Below, one piece after another: positions 17,366 through 24,731 of a stretch of DNA of 60,026 nucleotides. Source of the stretch: CAZAPG01 sp964486935. GTDB taxonomy: Bacteria > Chloroflexota > Anaerolineae > 4572-78 > J111. The stretch is from the NCBI GenBank assembly GCA_964486935.1, contig CAZAPG010000048.1, positions 1 through 60,026 of the forward strand, read 5' to 3'. The notes under the pieces were generated by a model. The model made no database searches. It worked only from the letters and a program-made list of their open reading frames with translations, and was not told the origin of the DNA. Both the position numbers and the translations under genes were made by a program. The stretch's first letter is position 1. The number at the start of each line of letters is the position of its first letter.

Positions 17366-17653
17366 GTGAACAAAATTAATACAACTTCAACCGGTAACAT
17401 TGTAGTAGAAATGACTCCAAAAGAGTGGAGTCGAGCCTCTATTTTATTTAAAGCGGATGATGATCTGGTTATTAACATTGGCGAAGAACTGGTAAGATTT
17501 CGCCGCAAAACTGGCACCAGGCTGGAAGAGGCGGCCAAAATGCTGGGGATTTCTACAAATTATGTTACTTTAATAGAGTGGGGATTGGCGCGTAATGTTA
17601 GCCCTCAGTTACGCCAGCGCATTACCGAGATGGTTAACGGTAAGATCTGCTAA
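17366..17653 (+). CDS. Small XRE-type helix-turn-helix protein
   Basis: GTG at 17366 gives a 95-residue product. An earlier GTG at 17354 would overlap the AGGAGG at 17357-17362, though the spacing to 17366 is short. Residues about 38-92 form a Cro/C1-like HTH: EELVRFRRKTGTRLEEAAKM, then LGISTNYVTLIEWG as the recognition region and a closing helix PQLRQRITEMVNG. It is probably a DNA-binding regulator of unknown targets. A clear terminator follows at 17694-17718, so it is likely a single-gene unit separate from the FHA gene downstream. Confidence 0.72.
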   Translation: MNKINTTSTGNIVVEMTPKEWSRASILFKADDDLVINIGEELVRFRRKTGTRLEEAAKMLGISTNYVTLIEWGLARNVSPQLRQRITEMVNGKIC

Positions 17654-17693
17654 CTGAAACAACACGGTCTAAAAATTAAGTGCTTTGCCAAAG

Positions 17694-17718
17694 GGTCAGC
17701 CAACAGGCTGACTTTTTT
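17694..17718 (+). terminator. Rho-independent terminator after the HTH gene
   Basis: Arms GTCAGCC (17695-17701) and GGCTGAC (17706-17712) with a 4-nt loop are followed by six T. It lies 41 bp downstream of the HTH stop codon. Confidence 0.85.
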
Positions 17719-17780
17719 ATTTTGCATTCGGCTTTGGGTAAAATCTCCCAATGAATGGGGTTTTAAGTGAGCCAAAGTTG

Positions 17781-17789
17781 TGGTACAAT
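17781..17789 (+). promoter_or_regulatory. Possible extended -10 promoter for the FHA gene
   Basis: TGGTACAAT matches an extended -10 (TGn plus TACAAT at 17784-17789). The -35 region is poor. Transcription would start near 17796, leaving a leader of about 110 nt before the FHA start at 17908. Confidence 0.35.
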
Positions 17790-17907
17790 CCAGATAATAA
17801 TCTATTAGTTGGACCAGTTCAAGAAGGCTTGTTTTTTATATCCGTTCCTTAAAATTTCCAAATGGCCCTCGTCCCCTGATTGTTGATAATATCTGGAGCA
17901 ATTGACA

Positions 17908-18423
17908 ATGGTTAAATGTCCATTTTGTCAAATATCTTACGTGGAAAACACCCTGTTTTGCACCGAGTGCGGTTACTATTTGCTTGATAACGACAAGCGA
18001 GAAACAGACCGGTTAGAAGAGGAGGAAGAAGCAAGTTGGGCCGGACCTCCAAAGAGTTTTGAACCCGTTTTTGCGCCCGAAGTTGATTCCAGGTTGTTGA
18101 CACTTCGGCTAAAAATTGGCGCAAAAAAGCGAATTGTAGAGACCCCGCTTGATAAGGTTATTCACATTGGCCGGCTAGACCCCAACCTGAACATCTTTCC
18201 AGAAATTGATGTTACCGATGACATTGCTCCAGAAAAAAATGTATCGCGCCGTCACGCCCGCATTCTAAAACAAGGAAGTAAGATAGTAGTAGAAGATCTG
18301 GGGAGTGTCAACGGTACGTTTGTTAACAGTAAAAAACTGGAACCCTATTTGCCAGAAACCCTGGTTAATGGTGATACGCTTCAGTTAGGTACCTTGCGCA
18401 TAGAAATAGAAATTCTAAGTTAA
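17908..18423 (+). CDS. Zinc-ribbon and FHA domain protein
   Basis: ATG at 17908 is preferred over a TTG six bases earlier, as TGGAG lies at 17894-17898. The 171-residue protein starts with a zinc ribbon (CPFC at about residues 4-7, CTEC at about 21-24) and an acidic linker. The FHA domain (about 65-168) has its phosphothreonine-binding landmarks: IGRLD, then NVSRRHARI, and DLGSVNGTFVN. FHA domains bind phosphothreonine, so the Ser/Thr kinase encoded 280 bp downstream is a likely partner. A terminator separates the two genes, so co-transcription is not assured. Confidence 0.87.
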   Translation: MVKCPFCQISYVENTLFCTECGYYLLDNDKRETDRLEEEEEASWAGPPKSFEPVFAPEVDSRLLTLRLKIGAKKRIVETPLDKVIHIGRLDPNLNIFPEIDVTDDIAPEKNVSRRHARILKQGSKIVVEDLGSVNGTFVNSKKLEPYLPETLVNGDTLQLGTLRIEIEILS

Positions 18424-18451
18424 ACACAAGATTAAATTTTTAAAAACTAAA

Positions 18452-18488
18452 GCTGCCAGTCGGCTCCAACCGGCTGGCTTTTGTTTGT
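18452..18488 (+). terminator. Terminator after the FHA gene
   Basis: Arms GCCAGTCGG (18455-18463) and CCGGCTGGC (18470-18478), paired with one G-T, are followed by a T-rich stretch (TTTTGTTTGTTTTT). Confidence 0.8.
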
Positions 18489-18545
18489 TTTTAAGCGGGC
18501 TTGTAAGAGTAGGCAATGTTTTTGTTTTGTGCTATGCTAGGTGGA

Positions 18546-18630
18546 TGTGTTCCAAATTTTAGAAAACCGGGACACCTTCGGCAGGAGGATTCGGGGGGAT
18601 GTCCCAGATTTTTCCAAATTTGGGGACGGT
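18546..18630. repeat. Dispersed palindromic repeat, copy B
   Basis: This is the shortest member of the family seen at 10449-10546 and 56791-56906. It keeps the left end TCCAAATTTTAGAAAACCGGGACACC, split here by two mismatches, the CACCTTCGGCAGGAGGATTC segment shared with copy C, and a right end close to TCCAAATTTGGGGACG. It overlaps upstream in-frame codons of the kinase gene, which argues against a kinase start before 18701. Confidence 0.7.
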
Positions 18631-18700
18631 CCCTGCCAATTTGGCCAAATTGGAGCCATATCAACTTACCGACCACTCGACATCTAAGGAGCAAAACCGC

Positions 18701-20806
18701 ATGTCAGATGATTTAATCGGCAAAACGCTGGGCCAATACGAAATTATCGACGAGATTGGCTCGGGGGGGATGGCAACGGTTTATCGGGCCTACCAGTCCT
18801 CTATTAATCGCAATGTAGCTATAAAAGTTTTGCCCACCCAATTTGCCAAAGATCCCAACTTTGTCAAACGTTTTCACCACGAAGCCCAGGCCATTGCCGC
18901 TTTGGAACACGTTCATATTCTGCCGCTCTATGATTTTGGCGCTCAAGATGGCTACACCTACATGGCCATGCGTTACATTACCGGCGGCACCCTCGAAGAT
19001 TTAATGGGCGAACCAATGCCCCTTGAACGCGCCGTAAAAATCATCGGCGATATCGCCCGCGCTTTAGATTACGCCCACCAACAGGGGGTTGTTCACCGGG
19101 ATATCAAACCCAGCAATATTTTAATTGACGAGCATGGCGAACCGTTGCTCACCGACTTTGGCATTGCCAAAATGCTGGAAGGCACCGACGCCACCCGGCT
19201 AACCGGCACCGGCACCGTACTGGGTACGCCCGACTACATGGCCCCGGAACAGGCCGAAGATATAGACATTGATGGCCGCGCCGATATCTACTCGCTGGGG
19301 GTGGTGCTGTATGAATTGCTCACCGGCCAGCCGCCATTTCAGGCCAAAACGCCGCTGGCCGTGGTAATGATGCACGTTAGAGACCCGCTGCCGTTGCCGC
19401 GCACCCTCAACCCCGATATTCCCGAAGCCATGGAGCGGGTAATAGTTAGGGCATTGGCCAAAAACCCCGACGAGCGGTTTCAAACCGCCGGCGAAATGGA
19501 ACAGGCGCTTAAAGATGCCTTCAAACAAATTGAGTCCGGGGTTGTTGCTGCCCCGCCGCCGGTTGTCCCGCCAGATGAAGCAGAAGAAGACGAATCCACC
19601 GGCCCCCTCGACGACTCGGCGGCAACCGGGATGGCAAGCTCACCCGGCTCTGGCAAAATGTGGGCCATTATTGCCGGGGTAGCGCTGCTGTTGTTGGCCG
19701 GCGGGGCCATTGCCTTTTTTGGCGGCGTCTTTAACGCCCCCACGCCAACACCGCTGCCCGCCGTTGTTAGCCAACCGAGCAACACGCCCACCAACACCGC
19801 CACCGCAGCGCCAACATCAACCTCCACGCCTGCCCCTACTGCCACCGCGCAGCAACCCACCCATACCCCCACCAACCCGCCCACTGCCACCCCCACCCAG
19901 GCCGCTACCGATACGCCCCCGCCAACAACAGCCGCCCCCCCCACCTCCTCGCCGCTTCAAACCATTGCCGGCGCCTCGCTGGTTGGGGCTATTGCTTACC
20001 CGGTATTCAACGGAACCAGCTATGATATTTATTTGGGCCAGGCCGATGGCTCCGGCGCTGAATTGCTTCGGGCCAATGGCAGCCAGCCGGCCTTTAGCCC
20101 CGATGGCGCTCGCCTTGCCTTTCACTCATGGACGCTGGAGAACCGGGGGTTGATGACCATGAATCTTGATGGCAGCAACCCGATACTGGTCTCAGCCTTT
20201 ATAGAAGACCAGCTACCCACCTGGAGCAGCGATGGCCGCGAGATTATTCTGCTCTCGCGCCGCTCCGGCGATCGCAAGTCAGAACTCCTCAAAGTCAGCA
20301 GCGCCGTAGACCGCGGCCCCAACACCGTCATCGGCGAGGGCGAATACCCCACCGTTGGCCCCGCCGGGCAGTTTGCCTTCAAAGGGTGGGGCAATACCGG
20401 CCTGGGGTTGCGTCTGGCTAATTCAATTGCGCTGGATAACATTCAACCCCTGACCGACTTTAACGAAGACACCGCTCCGGCAATCTCGCCCGATAGCCGG
20501 CAAATCGCCTTCATGTCGCGCCGGGATGGCAATTGGGAAATCTACCTGGTCAACGCCGATGGCTCAAACCCGCAACGCCTCACCGATGATGCCGCCGACG
20601 ACGGCCTGCCTGCCTGGTCGCCCGATGGCGCAGTGCTGGCCTTTGTCAGTAATCGCGGCGGCAATTGGGCCGTGTGGGCCATGACCCCCGCCGGCAACGA
20701 CCAGCAAAAATTGTTTGACATGCAAGGCTCGCCCGATGGTTTTGTGGGCAACGACCCCTTTGCCAGCCGGGGCTGGGCCGAAGAGCGAATTAGCTGGACG
20801 CGATGA
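18701..20806 (+). CDS. Transmembrane Ser/Thr protein kinase with TolB-like beta-propeller sensor
   Basis: ATG at 18701 has AAGGAG upstream; an in-frame earlier start falls in repeat DNA and is rejected. The 701-residue protein has a complete kinase domain (about 12-285): glycine loop GSGGMATVY, Lys42 in AIK, HRD with Asp134, DFG with Asp152, and the GTPDYMAPEQ activation end. A linker leads to one helix (about 325-347), then a Thr/Pro-rich extracellular stalk to about 425. The C-terminal part has repeated SPDGARLAF, SSDGREIIL, SPDSRQIAF and SPDGAVLAF motifs of a WD40/TolB-type propeller. All catalytic residues are present. The propeller probably senses a ligand outside the cell. The FHA protein upstream may read its phosphorylation. 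Confidence 0.93.
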   Translation: MSDDLIGKTLGQYEIIDEIGSGGMATVYRAYQSSINRNVAIKVLPTQFAKDPNFVKRFHHEAQAIAALEHVHILPLYDFGAQDGYTYMAMRYITGGTLEDLMGEPMPLERAVKIIGDIARALDYAHQQGVVHRDIKPSNILIDEHGEPLLTDFGIAKMLEGTDATRLTGTGTVLGTPDYMAPEQAEDIDIDGRADIYSLGVVLYELLTGQPPFQAKTPLAVVMMHVRDPLPLPRTLNPDIPEAMERVIVRALAKNPDERFQTAGEMEQALKDAFKQIESGVVAAPPPVVPPDEAEEDESTGPLDDSAATGMASSPGSGKMWAIIAGVALLLLAGGAIAFFGGVFNAPTPTPLPAVVSQPSNTPTNTATAAPTSTSTPAPTATAQQPTHTPTNPPTATPTQAATDTPPPTTAAPPTSSPLQTIAGASLVGAIAYPVFNGTSYDIYLGQADGSGAELLRANGSQPAFSPDGARLAFHSWTLENRGLMTMNLDGSNPILVSAFIEDQLPTWSSDGREIILLSRRSGDRKSELLKVSSAVDRGPNTVIGEGEYPTVGPAGQFAFKGWGNTGLGLRLANSIALDNIQPLTDFNEDTAPAISPDSRQIAFMSRRDGNWEIYLVNADGSNPQRLTDDAADDGLPAWSPDGAVLAFVSNRGGNWAVWAMTPAGNDQQKLFDMQGSPDGFVGNDPFASRGWAEERISWTR

Positions 20807-20853
20807 CGTGGCTGCTGTACCGCAAATGTGATAGAATTTTCTCCATTTTCCCT

Positions 20854-20894
20854 AAGTTAACAGGGCCGGCCTTTTGAGCTGGCCCTGTTAACTT
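20854..20894 (+). terminator. Terminator-like hairpin after the Ser/Thr kinase gene
   Basis: Perfect 14-bp arms AAGTTAACAGGGCC (20854-20867) and complement (20881-20894) lie 48 bp after the kinase stop codon. The loop contains a further GGC/GCT pairing. The T run is absent, so termination is likely but not certain. Confidence 0.65.
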
Positions 20895-21052
20895 GACCCT
20901 CTAAAAAAATTCTGCCCCTTGACACCTTAGCCGTTTCTATTTATAAATGAGGGATACAGTTCTGAATTGCCTCACCAATTTTATGCCGCCCAACCAAAAT
21001 TGCTGATTTCACGCTATCAAAAACCAAATGATTACCAAAAGGAGATTTGAAG

Positions 21053-22828
21053 ATGGATGCCCTGAGAAATGCCAACGGTTTTTTGGGTACTAACGGCAGC
21101 CTGCTGGCCGATATTACCCTGGTGGTGCAGATATTATTCTTTATTATTCTTTGCGCCGGAGCTGCCGTGCAGCTATTGGCCAACAGAGGCCGGCCTCACC
21201 TGTATCACTGGCACGACCGCCTGCAAGCTCCGGTGGTGCTTCTGAACCTTTTATTCATTCTCTTTGTTATGGTCCCCACATTTATCGCAGTGGCCGGCGG
21301 CGGCGGTTCAGGCTCATGGGTACCCATTACCCACGGCATTTTGGGCCTGCTGGCCGAAGGCGTGGCCATTTACTGTTTGCTGGCCGGCTTCAAAATATTG
21401 CCCCGCAAAATAGGCGTGCTGCGCTACTGGATGTGGACCGCCTTTGGCCTGTGGGCCATCACCCTGCTGTTTGGCATTGGCGTTTACCTGGCCTTTTACA
21501 CCGGCGGCTCGGCCAGCGCCGAGGTGATTGGCGAGCACGACGCCGATATAATTGCCGAACACGACGAAACAGAAATAGCCACCGCCGAAATTGTCGAAGA
21601 GCACGCCGAAGCGGTGGTCGAAGCGGAGCCGGTTGAAGAGCACGCCGAAGAACTGGTTGAGCCGGAGCCGGCCGAACCTGCCGAACCGGTTGAAGAACAC
21701 GCCGAAGAAGTTATCGAGGAACCCACCGAGGAAGCCGCGGCGGCAGAAACCCCAACCCAGGTTGGCGCCCTGCGCTTTAGCGACGGCCAGGCTCACAGTG
21801 ACAGAGTCACCCTGCAACTGCAAGGCGTCGCTCCCCCGGCAGATGGTTTTGTTTACGAAGCCTGGCTGCAAGGCGAAGGCCAGCCCCCCTTAAGCCTGGG
21901 AGCGTTGCAGGTCAACAATGGCCAGTTTGCTCTTGAATTTGTTGACCCCCAAAACCGCCGGCTGCTCGATCTGTACAACGCCGCTTTTATCAGCCTGGAA
22001 CCGGCCAACGATAGCGACCCCGCTCCCTCCGGCGTGGTGGTTTACAGCGGCCAGGTTGCCCCGGCGGCCATGGCCCACGTGCGACATGTCGTTACCGCCA
22101 TCCCCGTAACGCCCGATGGCGACGGCTTTGCCCTGAACGCCCTGGCCGAAGCCGGCCTTATCTTGCAACAGCTTCAGGTGCAGCAGCAGAGCGTTGCCAA
22201 CAATAATTTGGCCGACCTGCACATCCACGCCGAAACCACGCTCAACATTATCGAAGGGGCCAGCAGCCCCAACTACGGCGATAGAGACGGCGATGGCGAA
22301 ACCTTTAACCCCGGCGATGGCTTTGGCCTGCTTCGCTTTGGCGAAAATGACGGCTACCTGCAAAGCGCCGCCGACCACGCCACCCTGGCCGCCGGAGCCG
22401 AGGGCGCATCGGACGAAGTAAAACTGCACGCCGGGCATGTCAATATTGCCGCGGCCAACGCCATTGAGTGGGCGCAACAGCTTGCAGAGCTGGAGCAGCA
22501 GATTCTTGAAGTCAACAACCCCGCCGATGCCGCCGGGCTGGTGGAACAGGCCGCCGGGCTGGCCAATAACCTGCTTGAAGGGGTGGATGCCAACGGCGAC
22601 GGCCAGATTGCGCCCGTTCCCGGCGAAGGCGCTATCCGCACCATGTACCAGCACGGCCAACTGATGGGCAGCATAGGGCTGTTTGCCGCTGAAGGCGCAG
22701 AAATTGCCCCGGCAGAACTGGTCGATGAGCACGCCGAAGCGCCGGTGGAAGCGCCTACCGCTACGCCCGCGCCGGCGCCCACCGCCACGCCCACCGTTGA
22801 ACTTATCTCGGAGCACGATGGCGAGTAG
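21053..22828 (+). CDS. Membrane protein with acidic EHAE repeats and an anti-sigma-like domain
   Basis: ATG at 21053 has AAAGGAGA at 21038-21045. The 591-residue protein has four membrane helices in residues about 12-150, with RPHLYHWHDR and ITHGILG between them, resembling small DUF420-like membrane proteins. Residues about 160-230 are an acidic repeat region with EHDAD, EHDET and four EEHAE-type motifs. A domain at about 240-345 resembles the RskA anti-sigma C-terminal fold (VYEAWLQGEGQPPLSLG, then FISLEPANDS). Two calcium-loop-like segments follow (DRDGDGETF and DANGDGQIAP). The C-terminus returns to VDEHAEAP and ends EHDGE. No sigma factor gene is nearby. Function unknown; a metal-related role is only a guess. 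Confidence 0.7.
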   Translation: MDALRNANGFLGTNGSLLADITLVVQILFFIILCAGAAVQLLANRGRPHLYHWHDRLQAPVVLLNLLFILFVMVPTFIAVAGGGGSGSWVPITHGILGLLAEGVAIYCLLAGFKILPRKIGVLRYWMWTAFGLWAITLLFGIGVYLAFYTGGSASAEVIGEHDADIIAEHDETEIATAEIVEEHAEAVVEAEPVEEHAEELVEPEPAEPAEPVEEHAEEVIEEPTEEAAAAETPTQVGALRFSDGQAHSDRVTLQLQGVAPPADGFVYEAWLQGEGQPPLSLGALQVNNGQFALEFVDPQNRRLLDLYNAAFISLEPANDSDPAPSGVVVYSGQVAPAAMAHVRHVVTAIPVTPDGDGFALNALAEAGLILQQLQVQQQSVANNNLADLHIHAETTLNIIEGASSPNYGDRDGDGETFNPGDGFGLLRFGENDGYLQSAADHATLAAGAEGASDEVKLHAGHVNIAAANAIEWAQQLAELEQQILEVNNPADAAGLVEQAAGLANNLLEGVDANGDGQIAPVPGEGAIRTMYQHGQLMGSIGLFAAEGAEIAPAELVDEHAEAPVEAPTATPAPAPTATPTVELISEHDGE

Positions 22829-22842
22829 CCGCTCGCTATAAA

Positions 22843-22883
22843 ACTCGCGCCCCAGGCGCTATTGCAACGCGTGGGGCGCGAGT
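22843..22883 (+). terminator. Terminator after the EHAE-repeat protein gene
   Basis: Perfect 11-bp arms ACTCGCGCCCC (22843-22853) and GGGGCGCGAGT (22873-22883), with further inner pairing, are followed by AAAATTT. It stands immediately upstream of the radical SAM promoter, insulating the two genes. Confidence 0.72.
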
Positions 22884-22888
22884 AAAAT

Positions 22889-22917
22889 TTGACCAGACGA
22901 ACGAATGTTCTTATAAT
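22889..22917 (+). promoter_or_regulatory. Sigma70-type promoter of the radical SAM gene (leaderless)
   Basis: TTGACC (22889-22894) and a perfect TATAAT (22912-22917) are separated by exactly 17 bp. Start of transcription should fall at about 22924, next to the ATG at 22925, so the mRNA would have essentially no 5' leader. No ribosome-binding site precedes this ATG, which agrees. Confidence 0.75.
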
Positions 22918-22924
22918 TTGAAGT

Positions 22925-24061
22925 ATGGACATTCGTCAAAAAGTTGACTCATTAACTCAATCCGCCACATTTGATTGCGAAGGGCCGCCCGCCCTCACCC
23001 GCGAGGAGCGCAAGGCCCAATTTATTGCCCACAGTCAAGTTTACGTGACGCATCCGCAGCGGGGCAAAATTCCGCTTATGCGCATCATGCAAACCAGCGC
23101 CTGCGAGCGCAACTGCTATTACTGCCCGTTTCAGGCGGGGCGCAACTACCGGCGGGCATCGCTCTCGCCCGACGAGCTGGCCGGCGCGTTTGACCAGATG
23201 CAGCAGAAAAAACTGGTTGACGGCCTCTTTTTGAGCAGCGGCATCATCGGCGGCGGGGCCAAAGCCATGGACAAAATGCTGGACACCGTGGAGATTGTCC
23301 GGCGCAAGTACGAATACCACGGCTACATTCACCTGAAAATAATGCCCGGCGCCGAGAGTGCCCAAATTGAGCGCGCCGCCCGGCTGGCCGACCGCCTCTC
23401 GATTAATTTGGAAGGGGCCAACGAAGAGCGGCTGGCGGTACTGGCCCCTAAAAAAGATTTTTGGCAAGAGCTGGTTTCGCCCTTTTACTGGCTGCGGCAA
23501 AATGTGAGCAACCTGGGGCCGTGGGTCAAACCGCCCAGCCTGACCACTCAATTTGTGGTTGGCCCCGCCGGTGAGTCCGACCGGGAATTGCTGGTCACTG
23601 CCAATGATTTGTACCAACAAGCAAATCTGGGCCGGGCCTACTACTCGCCGTTTAACCCCATCAAGGGCACCGCTTTTGAGGACAAACCCAAAACCATTCC
23701 CCTGCGCCAGCACCGGCTCTATCAGGCCGACTGGCTGCTGCGCTTTTATGGCTTTTCGCTAACGGAAATTCCGTTTGACGCGCAGGGCAACCTGCCACTA
23801 AAAGAAGACCCCAAACTGGTTTGGGCCAGAGCGAATTTGCGCCACCAGCCGGTAGAAATCAACCGCGCCAGCCGCGCCCACTTGCTGCGCGTGCCCGGCA
23901 TCGGCCCCGCAACCGCCGATGCCATTATCGCCGCCCGCAAAACCGGCGCTATCAACGACCTGCAGCAGCTCAAACACCTTGGCGCGCAAAGCAGTCGGGC
24001 TGCGCCCTATGTGCTGCTCAATGGCCGCCGCCCGGAGTTTCAGTTAGGATTTGAGGTTTGA
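22925..24061 (+). CDS. Radical SAM protein with helix-hairpin-helix domain (TIGR03916-like, putative DNA repair/modification)
   Basis: This 378-residue protein carries the radical SAM cluster motif CxxxCxxC at Cys60, Cys64 and Cys67 (CERNCYYCPF), a GGGAKAMDKM segment, and a C-terminal helix-hairpin-helix at about 320-345 (LLRVPGIGPATADAIIAARK). That combination marks the family described as a putative DNA modification/repair radical SAM protein linked to uracil-DNA glycosylase. The usual partner (a TIGR03915-type protein) and a glycosylase are absent from the flanks. The start fits the family's N-terminus (MDIRQKVDSL...). Its promoter suggests leaderless translation. The reaction is not established. 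Confidence 0.88.
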   Translation: MDIRQKVDSLTQSATFDCEGPPALTREERKAQFIAHSQVYVTHPQRGKIPLMRIMQTSACERNCYYCPFQAGRNYRRASLSPDELAGAFDQMQQKKLVDGLFLSSGIIGGGAKAMDKMLDTVEIVRRKYEYHGYIHLKIMPGAESAQIERAARLADRLSINLEGANEERLAVLAPKKDFWQELVSPFYWLRQNVSNLGPWVKPPSLTTQFVVGPAGESDRELLVTANDLYQQANLGRAYYSPFNPIKGTAFEDKPKTIPLRQHRLYQADWLLRFYGFSLTEIPFDAQGNLPLKEDPKLVWARANLRHQPVEINRASRAHLLRVPGIGPATADAIIAARKTGAINDLQQLKHLGAQSSRAAPYVLLNGRRPEFQLGFEV

Positions 24062-24118
24062 TGGCTGGTTGGAAATGAGTTGACCAATCTCTTGCCCCAA
24101 AAGGAGCCAAGGACAAAG

Positions 24119-24694
24119 ATGAGCGACTGGAGCAAAGAAAACGAGACCCGCCTCCGGGTAAACCAGAATTTTGGGGCAATCCGATACCTGTTTGGAACGC
24201 CCTTTTTGCTGGTAGGTCTTTATTTTCTTTACCAATATCTGATTATGGGCATTATCGCCTATATCCAGGCGGGCGACTGGCGGGGTTTGTTCAGCAACAT
24301 ATTTGGCTGGTTAATCATTATATTGATTGCCCTGCTGTTTCTGGTTCCGGGCTGGGTAATTGTTTTTTTGCGTCACACGGTCATTATTGATACCCAATTG
24401 GGGCAATTGATTCAGACCCGGGATTTTCTCATCTACCGGCAGGTCAAACAATACGGGCTGGATGAATTTGACAGCGTCCGGGCCAAACAATCCAAACCAA
24501 GACGAGCGCAAACAACAAGAAAACCCCTTTATGCGGTTGAACTAATCAAAAAAGATGGCGGGGCGGTGCTTGTAGCTACGGACGAAATTACCCCGGCCCA
24601 AAAATTGAGGGCAACAATTGCGGCGATGCTCGGCTTAAAAAAGCCGCGGAAAACAGCCGGGCAGCAATCAGAAGAGGAATTAGAAGAAGAGTAA
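24119..24694 (+). CDS. Two-helix membrane protein with C-terminal PH-like region
   Basis: ATG at 24119 with AAGGAC/AAGGAG just upstream is preferred over a TTG at 24080. The 191-residue product has two hydrophobic helices (about 25-47 and 62-86) followed by a mostly beta region (HTVIIDTQLGQLIQTRDFLI, then LYAVELIKKDGGAVLVATDE) that suggests a PH-like or DUF-type cytosolic domain. It ends in an acidic tail, EELEEE. The gene starts 57 bp after the radical SAM gene on the same strand, but no functional link is evident. I do not recognise a named family with confidence. Confidence 0.7.
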   Translation: MSDWSKENETRLRVNQNFGAIRYLFGTPFLLVGLYFLYQYLIMGIIAYIQAGDWRGLFSNIFGWLIIILIALLFLVPGWVIVFLRHTVIIDTQLGQLIQTRDFLIYRQVKQYGLDEFDSVRAKQSKPRRAQTTRKPLYAVELIKKDGGAVLVATDEITPAQKLRATIAAMLGLKKPRKTAGQQSEEELEEE

Positions 24695-24731
24695 TGGCCG
24701 GTTTGGAACCTGAGCCTTTGATTTGGTATCA

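Noticed and set aside
18599..18700. Upstream in-frame start for the Ser/Thr kinase gene
   Set aside because: It lies in dispersed repeat copy B. ATG at 18701 has AAGGAG upstream and begins directly with kinase sequence.
19740..19960. Low-complexity CA/CC-rich DNA resembling tandem repeats
   Set aside because: It encodes the Thr/Pro-rich stalk of the kinase in frame. The bias follows from Pro, Thr and Ala codons, not from a separate repeat array.
21540..21740. Repetitive GCCGAA-rich DNA as a possible repeat array
   Set aside because: It encodes the EHAE motifs of the membrane protein in frame and is explained by coding.
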